Assembly: GCF_900101785.1 (NCBI RefSeq)
Contig: NZ_LT629688.1
Coordinates: 1,550,001-1,614,000, forward strand
Reading direction: 5' to 3'
Length of the DNA stretch: 64,000 nucleotides
From: Auraticoccus monumenti
Lineage (GTDB): Bacteria; Actinomycetota; Actinomycetes; Propionibacteriales; Propionibacteriaceae
The translations under genes were made by a program, and so were the position numbers. Every line of letters starts with the position of its first letter. The stretch's first letter is position 1. Positions 50,023 to 58,471 of the stretch are shown piece after piece. The notes beneath the pieces were generated by a model, which had not been told where the DNA came from, searched no databases, and saw only the letters and a program-made list of their open reading frames with translations.

Positions 50023-51016
50023 GCCGGTGGGCCCGGACGGTCGGTTCGAGCAGCCGCACCTCCGGGCCCGTGGCCCCGGCCAGTTGGGCGGTCACCATGT
50101 CCACGGCGATCTCCCCGATCCGGGCGCCCGGGACCTCGATCCAGTCGCAGTCGACCGGGACCGAACCGACCAGGTCGGCCGGGCAGACCAGCACCAGGGC
50201 GACGTCCTCGCGGCCGGCCCGGCGCAGCGCCTCCACCACCCCGGGCACCGCCAGCTCGTTGTGCACCACCAGCGCGTCCAGCGCCGGCTCGCGCTCCAGC
50301 AGCTCGGTGACCGCCGAGATGCCCCCGCCGCGGCTGCCCTGGGCCGCCACGGCGAGCGCCGGGGCGTCCAACCGGGCCACCGCCTCGCCGTAGCCGCGCA
50401 TCAGCCGCTCGGCGAAGGACGTCCGGCGGGCCAGCACGGTGGGCGCGGCCCCGATCAGGCCGATCCGACGACGACCGGCGGCGGCGAGGTGGGCCACCGC
50501 CTGGCGCCCCACGCTGACGAAGTCCAGGTCGACGCAGGCCAGCGGGCCGGGGTCGTCGGGCAGACCGATCAGCACCGCGGGCTGGCGCATCGCCCGGAGC
50601 TCGGGCAGCCGCGGGTCCTCGCGCTCGACGTCCATCACGATGGCGGCGTCGACCATCGAGCCCGACGCCACCCGGTCCAGGCTGTGGGGGTCGTCGTTGG
50701 TCAGCAGCAGGACGTCCAGGTCGTGGCTGCGGGCCCGGGTCACCACACCGGCCACGAACTGCAGGATCACGCTGACGTTGACGTCCACCCGCAGCGGGGC
50801 GACCAGCGCCAGCACGTGGGTGCGGCGCGAGGCCAGCGCCCGGGCACCCGCGTGCGGCCGGTAGCCCAGCCGGTCGACCGCGCTCTGGATCCGCTGGCGG
50901 GTGGCCTCGGAGATGGGGCGCTTCCCGCTGAGCGCGTAGGACACGGTGGACACCGACACCCCGGCCTCGCGGGCGACGTCGCCGATGGTGGCCTCGCCCG
51001 GACCGCTGGTCGTCAC
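50012..51016 (-). CDS. LacI family regulator of the glycoside locus
   Basis: A 334-residue repressor. The N-terminal LacI HTH is ATIGDVAREAGVSVSTVSYALSGKRPIS and the hinge is RLGYRPHAGARALAS. The ligand-binding domain is of the periplasmic-binding type (LALVAPLRVDVNVSVILQFVAGV, and the end EVRLLEPTVRAHRL). GTG 51016 is chosen because the HTH starts seven residues later. TAGAGT lies 7 bp upstream on the minus strand, a possible -10 box giving a leaderless mRNA. It sits between importer and glycosidase genes and should respond to an imported oligosaccharide. Confidence 0.9.
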   Translation of the reverse strand: MTTSGPGEATIGDVAREAGVSVSTVSYALSGKRPISEATRQRIQSAVDRLGYRPHAGARALASRRTHVLALVAPLRVDVNVSVILQFVAGVVTRARSHDLDVLLLTNDDPHSLDRVASGSMVDAAIVMDVEREDPRLPELRAMRQPAVLIGLPDDPGPLACVDLDFVSVGRQAVAHLAAAGRRRIGLIGAAPTVLARRTSFAERLMRGYGEAVARLDAPALAVAAQGSRGGGISAVTELLEREPALDALVVHNELAVPGVVEALRRAGREDVALVLVCPADLVGSVPVDCDWIEVPGARIGEIAVDMVTAQLAGATGPEVRLLEPTVRAHRLNP

Positions 51017-51059
51017 CGGCCAGACTCTAGTGGCGCGACGCCGCGGAAGGAGCACGACG

Positions 51060-53045
51060 ATGACCGGTCCTGACGCTGCACCCACCTGGTTCGGGGCGGA
51101 CTGGAACCCCGAGCAGTGGGACCGCGGCACCTGGCGCGAGGACGTCGAGCTGATGGTCCGGGCCGGGGTCAACCTGGCCACCGTGGGCGTCTTCAGCTGG
51201 TCCAGCCTCGAGCCGCGCCCCGGTGAGCTGACGCTGGACTGGCTGGTGGACGTCCTGGACCTGCTGCACGAGCACGGGATCACCGCCGACCTGGCCACCC
51301 CCACGGCCTCCCCGCCGCCCTGGCTGGGGGTGCGCTGGCCGGAGACCCGGTCGGTCACCGACACCGGCGTCCGGATGAGCCACGGCTCCCGCAACCACTT
51401 CTGCCCGTCCTCGCCGGTCTACCGGGAGCGGTGCCGCTGGATCGTGCAGGCCCTTCTCGACCGGTGTGCCGGCCACCCCGCGGTGGCGCTGTGGCACGTC
51501 GGGAACGAGTACGGCCAGACCTGCCACTGCGACCTCTGCGCCGCGGCCTTCCGCACCTGGCTGGCCGAGCGGTACGGCGACCTGGCGACGCTGAACCGCG
51601 CCTGGGGGACGGCGGTGTGGAGCCAGGGGTACGCCGGCTGGGACGAGGTGGTCCCGCCCCGGGCCGCCCCCTACGTGCACAACCCCGCCCAGCGGCTGGA
51701 CTTCCGGCGCTGGGTCTCAGACGCCCAGCTGGAGCTCTACCTGGAGCAGCGGAGGCTGATCCGGGAGGTCGATCCGGTGACGCCGGTGACCACCAACTTC
51801 ATGGGCTTCTTCCCCGGGATCGACTACCGCCGCTGGGCCCCGCACCTGGACGTGGTCAGCGACGACTCCTACCCCGACCCGGCCGACCCCGGCTCGGTCG
51901 TCGGCAGCGCGATGACCGCGGACCTGATGCGCGGGCTGGCCGGCGACCGGCCCTGGATGCTGATGGAGCAGGCCTGGAGCTCGGTCAGCTGGCGCGAGCA
52001 CAACGTGGCCAAGACCCCGGCCCGGATGCGGCGCGAGGCCTTCCAGGCCCTGGCCCGCGGCGCGGTCGGGCTGTGCTGGTTCCAGTGGCGCCAGGCCGCC
52101 GACGGCCCGGAGCGGTTCCACTCCGCGCTGCTGCCCGCCACCGGACCCGACACCCGCTCCCACCGGGCCGTCCGCGAGCTGGGGGCGGAGGTGGCCCGGC
52201 TGGGACCGCTGGGCGGACGTCCGGTGGCCGAGGTCTGCCTGGTCCTCGACTGGCCGTCGTGGTGGGCCGGCACCGAGCGGGGGCTGCCCAGCACCCGGCT
52301 CGACCCGCTGGAGCAGCTCCGCCGCTGGTACGCCGCCTGCTGGGCCGCCGGGGTGACGGTCGACCTGCGCGGGGTCGAGGACGACCTGTCCGGCTACCGC
52401 GTGGTGCTGGCCCCCTCGGCCTTCCTGCTGGAACCGGCCGCGGCGGCGGGTCTCCGTGAGCGCGTCACCGCCGGGGCGCACCTGGTGCTCGGCCCGTTCA
52501 GCGGCGTGGTCGACGCCCGCAGCCGGATCCTGCCGCCCCCGCTGCCGGCCGGGCTGGCCGAGCTGCTGGGGGCCCGGGTGGAGGAGTGGCTCCCGCTGCC
52601 GGAGCCGGTGGCACTGCGTCCCGGACCGGACGCCGACCTGGCCGGCGGCACCGCCACCACCTGGGCGGAGTGGCTCAGCACCGACGGTGCGGAGGTGTGG
52701 CTGACCTTCGAGGGCGGCCCCGCCGACGGCGGCCCCGCCCTGGTCAGCCGCGCCTCCGGAGCCGGCCGGATCAGCTACCTGGCCTGCGTCCCCGACGAGG
52801 ACCTGCTCTCCCGGTGGCTGCTCGGCTGCCTGCGCACCGCCGGGGTGGCGGTGGCCGAGGACCACCCCGAGGGCGTGGAGGTGGTCCGCCGCGGCGAGCA
52901 CCTGGTCGTCGTCAACCACGCCCCCGGGCCCCGCCTGCTCCCGCTCGCCCGACCCGCCACCGACCGCCTGACCGGACGACGCCACGAGGGCGTCGTCCCG
53001 CTGGACCCCGACGCCGTGTGCGTCCTGATCGAGGAGGACTCGTGA
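51060..53045 (+). CDS. GH42 beta-galactosidase
   Basis: A 661-residue cytoplasmic glycosidase. The TIM barrel has acid/base E150 (WHVGNEYGQ) and nucleophile E303 (LMEQAWSS). The zinc-site cysteines CHCDLC follow the acid/base, as in GH42. A trimerisation domain (about 390-600) and a small C-terminal beta domain complete the family layout. It removes terminal beta-galactose. GGAAGGAGC precedes ATG 51060. Its stop overlaps the alpha-xylosidase start by 4 bp, tying the two activities together. Confidence 0.92.
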   Translation: MTGPDAAPTWFGADWNPEQWDRGTWREDVELMVRAGVNLATVGVFSWSSLEPRPGELTLDWLVDVLDLLHEHGITADLATPTASPPPWLGVRWPETRSVTDTGVRMSHGSRNHFCPSSPVYRERCRWIVQALLDRCAGHPAVALWHVGNEYGQTCHCDLCAAAFRTWLAERYGDLATLNRAWGTAVWSQGYAGWDEVVPPRAAPYVHNPAQRLDFRRWVSDAQLELYLEQRRLIREVDPVTPVTTNFMGFFPGIDYRRWAPHLDVVSDDSYPDPADPGSVVGSAMTADLMRGLAGDRPWMLMEQAWSSVSWREHNVAKTPARMRREAFQALARGAVGLCWFQWRQAADGPERFHSALLPATGPDTRSHRAVRELGAEVARLGPLGGRPVAEVCLVLDWPSWWAGTERGLPSTRLDPLEQLRRWYAACWAAGVTVDLRGVEDDLSGYRVVLAPSAFLLEPAAAAGLRERVTAGAHLVLGPFSGVVDARSRILPPPLPAGLAELLGARVEEWLPLPEPVALRPGPDADLAGGTATTWAEWLSTDGAEVWLTFEGGPADGGPALVSRASGAGRISYLACVPDEDLLSRWLLGCLRTAGVAVAEDHPEGVEVVRRGEHLVVVNHAPGPRLLPLARPATDRLTGRRHEGVVPLDPDAVCVLIEEDS

Positions 53046-55327
53046 GATTCACCGACGGCTACTGGCAGCTCCTGCCCGGGGTCAGCGTGCTGCGGCCCAG
53101 GCTCGTGGAGCAGGTGGACCAGGGTCCCGGCCGGCTGGTGCTGCACTGCCCGACGGCCCCCATCCGGCACCGCGGGGACACCCTCAACCGCCCGGTCGTC
53201 ACGGTCACCGTCGACTCCCCGGCCGAGGACGTGATCGGGGTCCGGATCGAGCACCACACCGGACGCCGGCCCCGACGCCCCTCCTTCGAGATCAGCACCG
53301 ACACCGACGTCGACGTCCGGGTCACCGAGGACGAGGAGACCGTCACCCTCACCTCCGGCGGGCTCAGCGCCCGGTTCCGGCGCGACGCCTGGGGCTGTGA
53401 CTTCCTGGCCGGGGACCGGGTGCTGACCAGCTCCACACCCCGCAGCATCGGGGTGGTCACCGACGGCGAGGGACGCTCCTTCGTGCACGAGCAGCTCGGC
53501 CTCGGCGTCGGCGAGCACGTGTTCGGGCTGGGGGAGCGGTTCGGCGCCTTCGTCCGCAACGGGCAGTCGGTCGACACCTGGAACGCCGACGGCGGGACGT
53601 CCTCGGACCAGTCCTACAAGAACGTCCCCTTCTACCTCTCCGACCGCGGCTACGGCGTCTTCGTCGCCCACCCCGAGCGGGTCAGCTTCGAGGTCGGCAC
53701 CGAGGTGGTCTCACGGACCCAGTTCTCCGTCGAGGGCCAGCACCTGCAGTACTACGTCATCCACGGACCGACGCCGGCGGAGATCCTCAAGCGCTACACC
53801 GCGCTGACCGGGCGCCCGGCCACCGTCCCGGACTGGTCCTACGGGCTGTGGCTGTCGACCTCCTTCACCACCGAGTACGACGAGGCGACCGTCACCTCCT
53901 TCATCGACGGCATGGCCGAGCGCGACCTGCCGCTCAGCGTCTTCCACTTCGACTGCTTCTGGATGCGTCAGTTCCACTGGTGCGACTTCGTCTGGGACCC
54001 GGCGACGTTCCCCGACCCGGCCGGCATGCTGGGCCGGCTGCGCGAGAAGGGGCTGCGCATCTCCGCCTGGATCAACCCCTACATCGCCCAGCGCTCGGAG
54101 CTCTTCGCCGAGGGGGCCGAGAACGGCTACCTGCTGCGCACCACCGAGGGCGACGTCTGGCAGTGGGACATGTGGCAGGCCGGGATGGGCCTGGTCGACT
54201 TCACCAACCCCGACGCCGTTGAGTGGTACACCTCCAAGCTCAAGACGCTGCTGGACCAGGGGGTCGACGCCTTCAAGACCGACTTCGGCGAGCGGATCCC
54301 CACCGAGGGTGTCCGCTGGCACGACGGCTCGGACCCGCAGCGGATGCACAACTGGTACGCCCAGCTGTACAACAAGGCGGTCCACGAGCTGCTGGCCACG
54401 CAGCGGGGGGCCGACCAGGCCGTGCTCTTCGCCCGCTCGGCCACCGCCGGCGGCCAGGCCTACCCGGTGCACTGGGGCGGGGACTGCGAGTCCACCTTCG
54501 TCTCGATGGCGGAGTCGCTGCGCGGCGGGCTCTCGCTGGGGCTCTCGGGCTTCGGCTACTGGTCCCACGACATCGGCGGCTTCGAGGGCACCCCGGACCC
54601 TGCCGTGTTCAAGCGCTGGGTGGCCTTCGGGCTGCTCTCCTCGCACTCCCGGCTGCACGGCTCCAGCTCCTACCGGGTGCCCTGGGCCTTCGACGAGGAG
54701 GCGGTGGAGGTCACCCGACTCTTCACCCGGCTCAAGATGTCGCTGATGCCCTACCTCTCCCGGGTGGGTCGCGAGGCGCACGAGGAGGGGCTGCCGATGA
54801 TGCGGGCGATGGTGCTGCAGTACCCGCACGACCGCTCCGCCGTCACCGTCGACACCCAGTACATGCTGGGTGACGACCTGCTGGTGGCACCGGTCTTCGA
54901 CCTTGAGGGATGGGCCGACTACTACCTCCCCGACGGCACCTGGACGCACCTGCTGACCGGGGAGCAGCGGCAGGGGCCTGGGTGGCACCGCGAGCGGTAC
55001 CCGATGGACTCGCTGCCGGTCTTCGTCCGCCCGGGGGCCGTGCTGCCCCGCGGTGCCGTCCAGGACCGGCCGGACTACGGCCACCACGACGGCGTGACCC
55101 TGGAGGTGCGCGAGCTGGCCGACGGTCAGAGCACCACCGTGACCGTGCCGGTCGGGGACCAGCAGGCCCGCTGGGTGGTCTCGCGCTCCGGGGACACGCT
55201 GACCGCCTCGGCGGAGGGCACCGACCGTCCCTGGCGGCTGGTGCTGGTGGGGGCCGGTGGGGCGCCGTCGGCCGGGGTCAGTGCCTCGGGGGCGACGTCG
55301 GTCACCCTCCGGCAGCCGGCTGGCTGA
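53042..55327 (+). CDS. GH31 alpha-xylosidase (YicI type)
   Basis: A 761-residue enzyme. The N-terminal beta-sandwich contains GLGERFGAFVRNGQSVDTWN, a YicI-type substrate loop. The barrel has SVFHFDCFWMRQFHWCDFVWD, nucleophile D414 in AFKTDFGERIP and acid/base D481 in HWGGDCEST. The KTDFGE and WMR/WCDF segments distinguish alpha-xylosidases from alpha-glucosidases. It releases alpha-1,6-xylose from xyloglucan oligosaccharides or isoprimeverose. GTG start overlaps the GH42 stop (GTGA). No signal peptide. Confidence 0.93.
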   Translation: MRFTDGYWQLLPGVSVLRPRLVEQVDQGPGRLVLHCPTAPIRHRGDTLNRPVVTVTVDSPAEDVIGVRIEHHTGRRPRRPSFEISTDTDVDVRVTEDEETVTLTSGGLSARFRRDAWGCDFLAGDRVLTSSTPRSIGVVTDGEGRSFVHEQLGLGVGEHVFGLGERFGAFVRNGQSVDTWNADGGTSSDQSYKNVPFYLSDRGYGVFVAHPERVSFEVGTEVVSRTQFSVEGQHLQYYVIHGPTPAEILKRYTALTGRPATVPDWSYGLWLSTSFTTEYDEATVTSFIDGMAERDLPLSVFHFDCFWMRQFHWCDFVWDPATFPDPAGMLGRLREKGLRISAWINPYIAQRSELFAEGAENGYLLRTTEGDVWQWDMWQAGMGLVDFTNPDAVEWYTSKLKTLLDQGVDAFKTDFGERIPTEGVRWHDGSDPQRMHNWYAQLYNKAVHELLATQRGADQAVLFARSATAGGQAYPVHWGGDCESTFVSMAESLRGGLSLGLSGFGYWSHDIGGFEGTPDPAVFKRWVAFGLLSSHSRLHGSSSYRVPWAFDEEAVEVTRLFTRLKMSLMPYLSRVGREAHEEGLPMMRAMVLQYPHDRSAVTVDTQYMLGDDLLVAPVFDLEGWADYYLPDGTWTHLLTGEQRQGPGWHRERYPMDSLPVFVRPGAVLPRGAVQDRPDYGHHDGVTLEVRELADGQSTTVTVPVGDQQARWVVSRSGDTLTASAEGTDRPWRLVLVGAGGAPSAGVSASGATSVTLRQPAG

Positions 55328-55359
55328 GGTGCGAAGGGGCCCCACGTCGATCCAGCCGG
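55316..55359 (+). terminator. weak hairpin after the alpha-xylosidase gene
   Basis: CCGGCTGG (55316-55323) can pair with CCAGCCGG (55352-55359) around a 28-base loop that holds GGGGCCCC. It overlaps the stop codon. A possible terminator. Confidence 0.35.
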
Positions 55360-55434
55360 TCTGAGTGGGTGCCGGTCGGAGGGGTACCTGAGGTCGAGGC
55401 CCGAGACCGTCCGGGCCAACGACAGGAGTCACAG

Positions 55435-55992
55435 ATGCCCAACACCGTTTCACGCGCTCTGCACGACGTCGGCCTGTCCGCCTGGTTCGGCGGGACCCTG
55501 GCCAACGCGGTCGGTCTCAACCGGGCCGCCGGCGCGGCCGACAGCCCCGAGGCCGTCGGCCGGGTGGCCAACGCCGGCTGGGACGCCTGGACGCCGGTCA
55601 ACGCGGCCGCCATCGGCGCCCACCTGGTCGGCTCGGTCGGCCAGCTCGTCGGCAACAAGGAGCGGGTCGCCGCCCAGCAGGGGGTGGGCACCATGTCGGT
55701 GGTCAAGACGGTGCTGACCGTCGCCGCCCTCGGCGTCACCGCCTACAGCCGCGTCCTCGGCGCCAAGGTCTCCAAGGACCAGGCCCCGCCGGCCGAGTCC
55801 GGCACGGACCCGTCGATCGGGACCTCCGACGAGGTCGCCGGCGCGCAGAGCCAGCTCAAGGCCCTGCAGTGGGTCATCCCGGCCCTGACCGGCACCCTGG
55901 TCGTGCTGAGCAGCTTCGCGGGCGAGCAGCAGCGTCCCGAGGCCGTCGCCGAGGGCGTGCGTCGTCGCGCCTTCTCGCGTCGCAGCAGCTGA
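55435..55992 (+). CDS. conserved membrane protein, unknown
   Basis: A 185-residue protein with about four weak hydrophobic helices: SAWFGGTLANAVGLN, VNAAAIGAHLVGSVGQL, VVKTVLTVAALGVTAYSRVLGAK and LKALQWVIPALTGTLVVLSSF. The overall pattern (SxWFGGxLxGAVGxN start) recurs in actinobacterial membrane proteins of unknown role. AGGAG precedes the ATG. The polar tail ends RRRAFSRRSS. Followed by a strong terminator hairpin, so monocistronic. Confidence 0.75.
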   Translation: MPNTVSRALHDVGLSAWFGGTLANAVGLNRAAGAADSPEAVGRVANAGWDAWTPVNAAAIGAHLVGSVGQLVGNKERVAAQQGVGTMSVVKTVLTVAALGVTAYSRVLGAKVSKDQAPPAESGTDPSIGTSDEVAGAQSQLKALQWVIPALTGTLVVLSSFAGEQQRPEAVAEGVRRRAFSRRSS

Positions 55993-56000
55993 TACCGTCG

Positions 56001-56037
56001 CGGCCCCGACCCTGCGTACCGCAGCAGGTCGGGGCCG
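56001..56037 (+). terminator. hairpin terminator
   Basis: CGGCCCCGACC (56001-56011) pairs with GGTCGGGGCCG (56027-56037). An inner stem CTGCG/CGCAG around TAC lies inside. Follows the membrane protein gene by 9 bp. Confidence 0.85.
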
Positions 56038-56092
56038 TCGTCGCACCCGGCCCCCGGGCCGCCGCACCGCCCGGCCGTCGAAGGAGACACCC

Positions 56093-56461
56093 GTGACCGA
56101 TCCCGTCCACCCGACGTCGACGGGACCCGGGGCCCAGGACGTCCTCGCGCAACGCGTCCGCGACCTGGTCCCGGCCGGCCGGGAGGTCCGGGAGGTGCGC
56201 ATGTTCGGCGGGCTGTCGTTCATGGTGGACGAGCGGATGGCGGTGGCGGCGGGTCGCGACGGCAGCCTCCTGGTGCGCACCGACGCCGGTCGCCACGAGG
56301 AGCTGCTCGGCCGCGGCGCCCAGCCCGCGACCATGGGGCCGGACCGGCCGATGGGCCGTGGGTGGCTCACCGTACCTGCACCGCTGGTCGACGACGACCG
56401 CGAGCTCGGGTTCTGGATCCAGGTGGGCATCGACTCCCGCGACGCCCCCGCCAGCCCCTGA
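56093..56461 (+). CDS. TfoX N-terminal domain protein
   Basis: A 122-residue protein matching the TfoX/Sxy N-terminal domain: VREVRMFGGLSFMVDERMAVAA, LLVRTDAGRHEELL and a conserved-type GRGWLTVP. In gamma-proteobacteria TfoX regulates competence. Stand-alone domains in Actinobacteria are of unknown role, so no competence function is claimed. GAAGGAGA precedes GTG 56093. Convergent with the Dabb gene. Confidence 0.85.
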   Translation: MTDPVHPTSTGPGAQDVLAQRVRDLVPAGREVREVRMFGGLSFMVDERMAVAAGRDGSLLVRTDAGRHEELLGRGAQPATMGPDRPMGRGWLTVPAPLVDDDRELGFWIQVGIDSRDAPASP

Positions 56462-56471
56462 CCGGGCCTCC

Positions 56472-56765
56472 TCAGACGTCGAAGACGAGGACGCGCTCCG
56501 CGTGGTCGCCGATCATCCCCGCCACCACCTGGTGGTGGGGATGCGGCAGGTAGGCGTCGCGGGCGGACGCGTCCTTGAAGGTGATCACGAACCCGTAGTC
56601 GTACCCGTCCTCCTTGCCCTCGGGGCTGGAGGAGCGGCCCTCGACCAGGCTGACGATGCCGGGGACGGACCTGCCCAGCTCTCGCAGGGCGGGTCCGACT
56701 CTGGCGTCGGCCGTTTCGTGCCCGTTCTTCCAGGCGACGAGCACGACGTGGGTGATCTGGGTCAT
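56472..56765 (-). CDS. Dabb family (stress-responsive A/B barrel) protein
   Basis: A 97-residue dimeric ferredoxin-like barrel. Marks: ITHVVLVAWKNG start, VEGRSSSPEGKEDGYDYGFVITF, and the C-terminal YLPHPHHQVVAGMI with clustered His residues. Family members act as small monooxygenases, cyclases or binding proteins in varied pathways. No linked pathway here. Confidence 0.87.
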   Translation of the reverse strand: MTQITHVVLVAWKNGHETADARVGPALRELGRSVPGIVSLVEGRSSSPEGKEDGYDYGFVITFKDASARDAYLPHPHHQVVAGMIGDHAERVLVFDV

Positions 56766-56840
56766 GCAGCGATGCTACGGACCTGGTGCCGCCGGGGCGA
56801 CGCCGCCCACCCCGGGTGGTCGGCGTCCTCCCGGCAGCGG

Positions 56841-57776
56841 TCAGGCCACGGTGATGACGGTCTTGCCGCGGAGGCGGCCGGCGGCCGCGTCGGCGTGGAC
56901 CCCGGCCAGCTGGTCCAGCGGCCGGCGGTCGACGACGCGCAGCGTCACCCGACCGGCGTCGACACGCTCGACGAGGTCGGCCAGGTGGGCACCGTTCGGG
57001 GTCACCCAGACGTCCGCCGTCCGCACCGAGCGGGCCTCGTCGGCGGGCACCGCCCCGGCAGAGCTGACGGCGATGCCGCCGTCAGCCACGTAGGACGTCA
57101 GCCGGGCGAGCTCCTCCGGCGCCAGGCGGACGTGGTTGACCACCACGTCGAACGGGCCACCGACAGCGGCCGGGCCCGCGTCGAGGTCGAGCGGGTCGAC
57201 CACCTCCGTCGCGCCGTGCTCACGCAGCCGCCCCGCGTGCTGCGGTCCGTCGACCGCGGTCACGGTGGCCCCGGCGTCGGAGGCCAGCTGCACGACCAGG
57301 CTGCCGACGGCGCCGCCGGCACCGTTGACCAGCACCGTCTGCCCTGCTTCCACGCAGGCCAGCTCGATCGTGGCCTGCCGGGCCGCCAGCCCCGCCAGCG
57401 GCAGCGCCGCGGCGTCGGCCAGCGGGACCGTGCGTGGTGCGGCGGCCACCAGGTCGGCGGCGATCACCGCGTACTCCGCGGCGCCACCGTGCTCGTCGAG
57501 GGGGAACATGCCGACGACGTCGTCGCCCACAGCGATCCCCTGGACACCCTCGCCCAGACCCACCACGGTCCCGGACAGGTCGAGGCCGGGGGTGATGGGC
57601 AGGGGCGTCGGGATCATCCCCGCGAGCACGCCGAGCCTGATGTGGTCGTCGACCGGGTTGAACGAGGTGGCGGCGACCTGGACCAGGACCTGACCGGGTC
57701 CGGGCGTGGGGGTGTCCACCTCCTCCTCGCGCAGCACCTCGGTGCCGCCGAACTGGTGGTAGCGGATGGCCTTCAC
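56841..57776 (-). CDS. NADP-dependent zinc-free oxidoreductase (MDR, quinone oxidoreductase type)
   Basis: A 311-residue medium-chain reductase. The N-terminal GroES-like domain starts MKAIRYHQFGGTEVLREEE and contains FNPVDDHIRLG and ITPGLDLSGTVVGLGEGV. The Rossmann part has VLVNGAGGAVGSLVVQLA. No structural zinc cysteines are present, so it is of the quinone oxidoreductase group. GTG 57776 follows GAGGA. Divergent from a MarR gene with two mirrored operators in between, which suggests induction by a reactive or toxic compound. Confidence 0.88.
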   Translation of the reverse strand: MKAIRYHQFGGTEVLREEEVDTPTPGPGQVLVQVAATSFNPVDDHIRLGVLAGMIPTPLPITPGLDLSGTVVGLGEGVQGIAVGDDVVGMFPLDEHGGAAEYAVIAADLVAAAPRTVPLADAAALPLAGLAARQATIELACVEAGQTVLVNGAGGAVGSLVVQLASDAGATVTAVDGPQHAGRLREHGATEVVDPLDLDAGPAAVGGPFDVVVNHVRLAPEELARLTSYVADGGIAVSSAGAVPADEARSVRTADVWVTPNGAHLADLVERVDAGRVTLRVVDRRPLDQLAGVHADAAAGRLRGKTVITVA

Positions 57777-57888
57777 GGTTCCTCCTCGTGGGTGCTGCTC
57801 GTGGTGCCTGCGGGTGCCGCAGGACCGCTGCCGCGACGTCTGGCTCCTGTCGGGGCGGCTCTCGGTCGCCGGCGCCGCGCACAAGCGC

Positions 57889-57936
57889 ACTTGCCTAGGC
57901 AACTGAGCCGAGCATGTCTGAGTTGCCTAGGCAAGT
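57889..57936. promoter_or_regulatory. two mirrored MarR operators
   Basis: ACTTGCCTAGGCAACT (57889-57904) and AGTTGCCTAGGCAAGT (57921-57936) are exact reverse complements of each other. Each centres on the perfect palindrome TTGCCTAGGCAA. Centres are 32 bp apart, about three helical turns. The second lies upstream of TAAGGT (57957-57962), a possible -10 box for a leaderless marR mRNA. Confidence 0.82.
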
Positions 57937-57970
57937 CAAACCGGGCTCCCCGGTGGTAAGGTCACCGCCC

Positions 57971-58471
57971 ATGACCACCCCGCCCCGATGGCTCGACGAG
58001 GACCAGCAGGCGACGTGGCAGGACCTGCTCACCGTCGTCATCGCCCTGCCGTCCCTGCTGGACCGTCAGCTGGAGCGTGACGCCGGCATGTCCAACTTCG
58101 AGTACAGCGTCCTCGCGCGCCTGTCCATGGCCGAGGACCACACGATGCGGCTGAGCGAGCTGGCGGCGCAGTGCAACAGCACCCAGCCCCGGCTGTCGAA
58201 GGTGATGGTGCGCTTCGAGGAGCGCGGGTGGGTCACGCGGCGCCCCGACGCGCAGAACGGGCGGTTCACGCTGGCCACGCTGACCGGGACGGGCCTGCAC
58301 GAGGTCGTGCAGAGTGCTCCCGGCCACGCCGAACGCGTCCGGCAGCTGGTGTTCGACCCGCTCAGCAGCGCCCAGCAGCGCAGCCTGGGTGTGGCCCTCG
58401 CCCGGGTCGCCGCCACCGTCCGGCAGGAGCTAGGGAGCGCCGGCCCCGAGGCGGGCGCCCCGCGCGGCTGA
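57971..58471 (+). CDS. MarR family regulator
   Basis: A 166-residue winged-helix repressor: MSNFEYSVLARLSMAEDHTMRLSEL, QCNSTQPRLSKVMVRFEERGW (recognition helix) and RRPDAQNGRFTLATLT (wing). ATG 57971 is chosen because a TAAGGT box 8 bp upstream fits leaderless initiation and the longer frame runs through the operator. It probably represses itself and the divergent oxidoreductase. Its last 110 bp overlap the convergent CPBP gene. Confidence 0.88.
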   Translation: MTTPPRWLDEDQQATWQDLLTVVIALPSLLDRQLERDAGMSNFEYSVLARLSMAEDHTMRLSELAAQCNSTQPRLSKVMVRFEERGWVTRRPDAQNGRFTLATLTGTGLHEVVQSAPGHAERVRQLVFDPLSSAQQRSLGVALARVAATVRQELGSAGPEAGAPRG

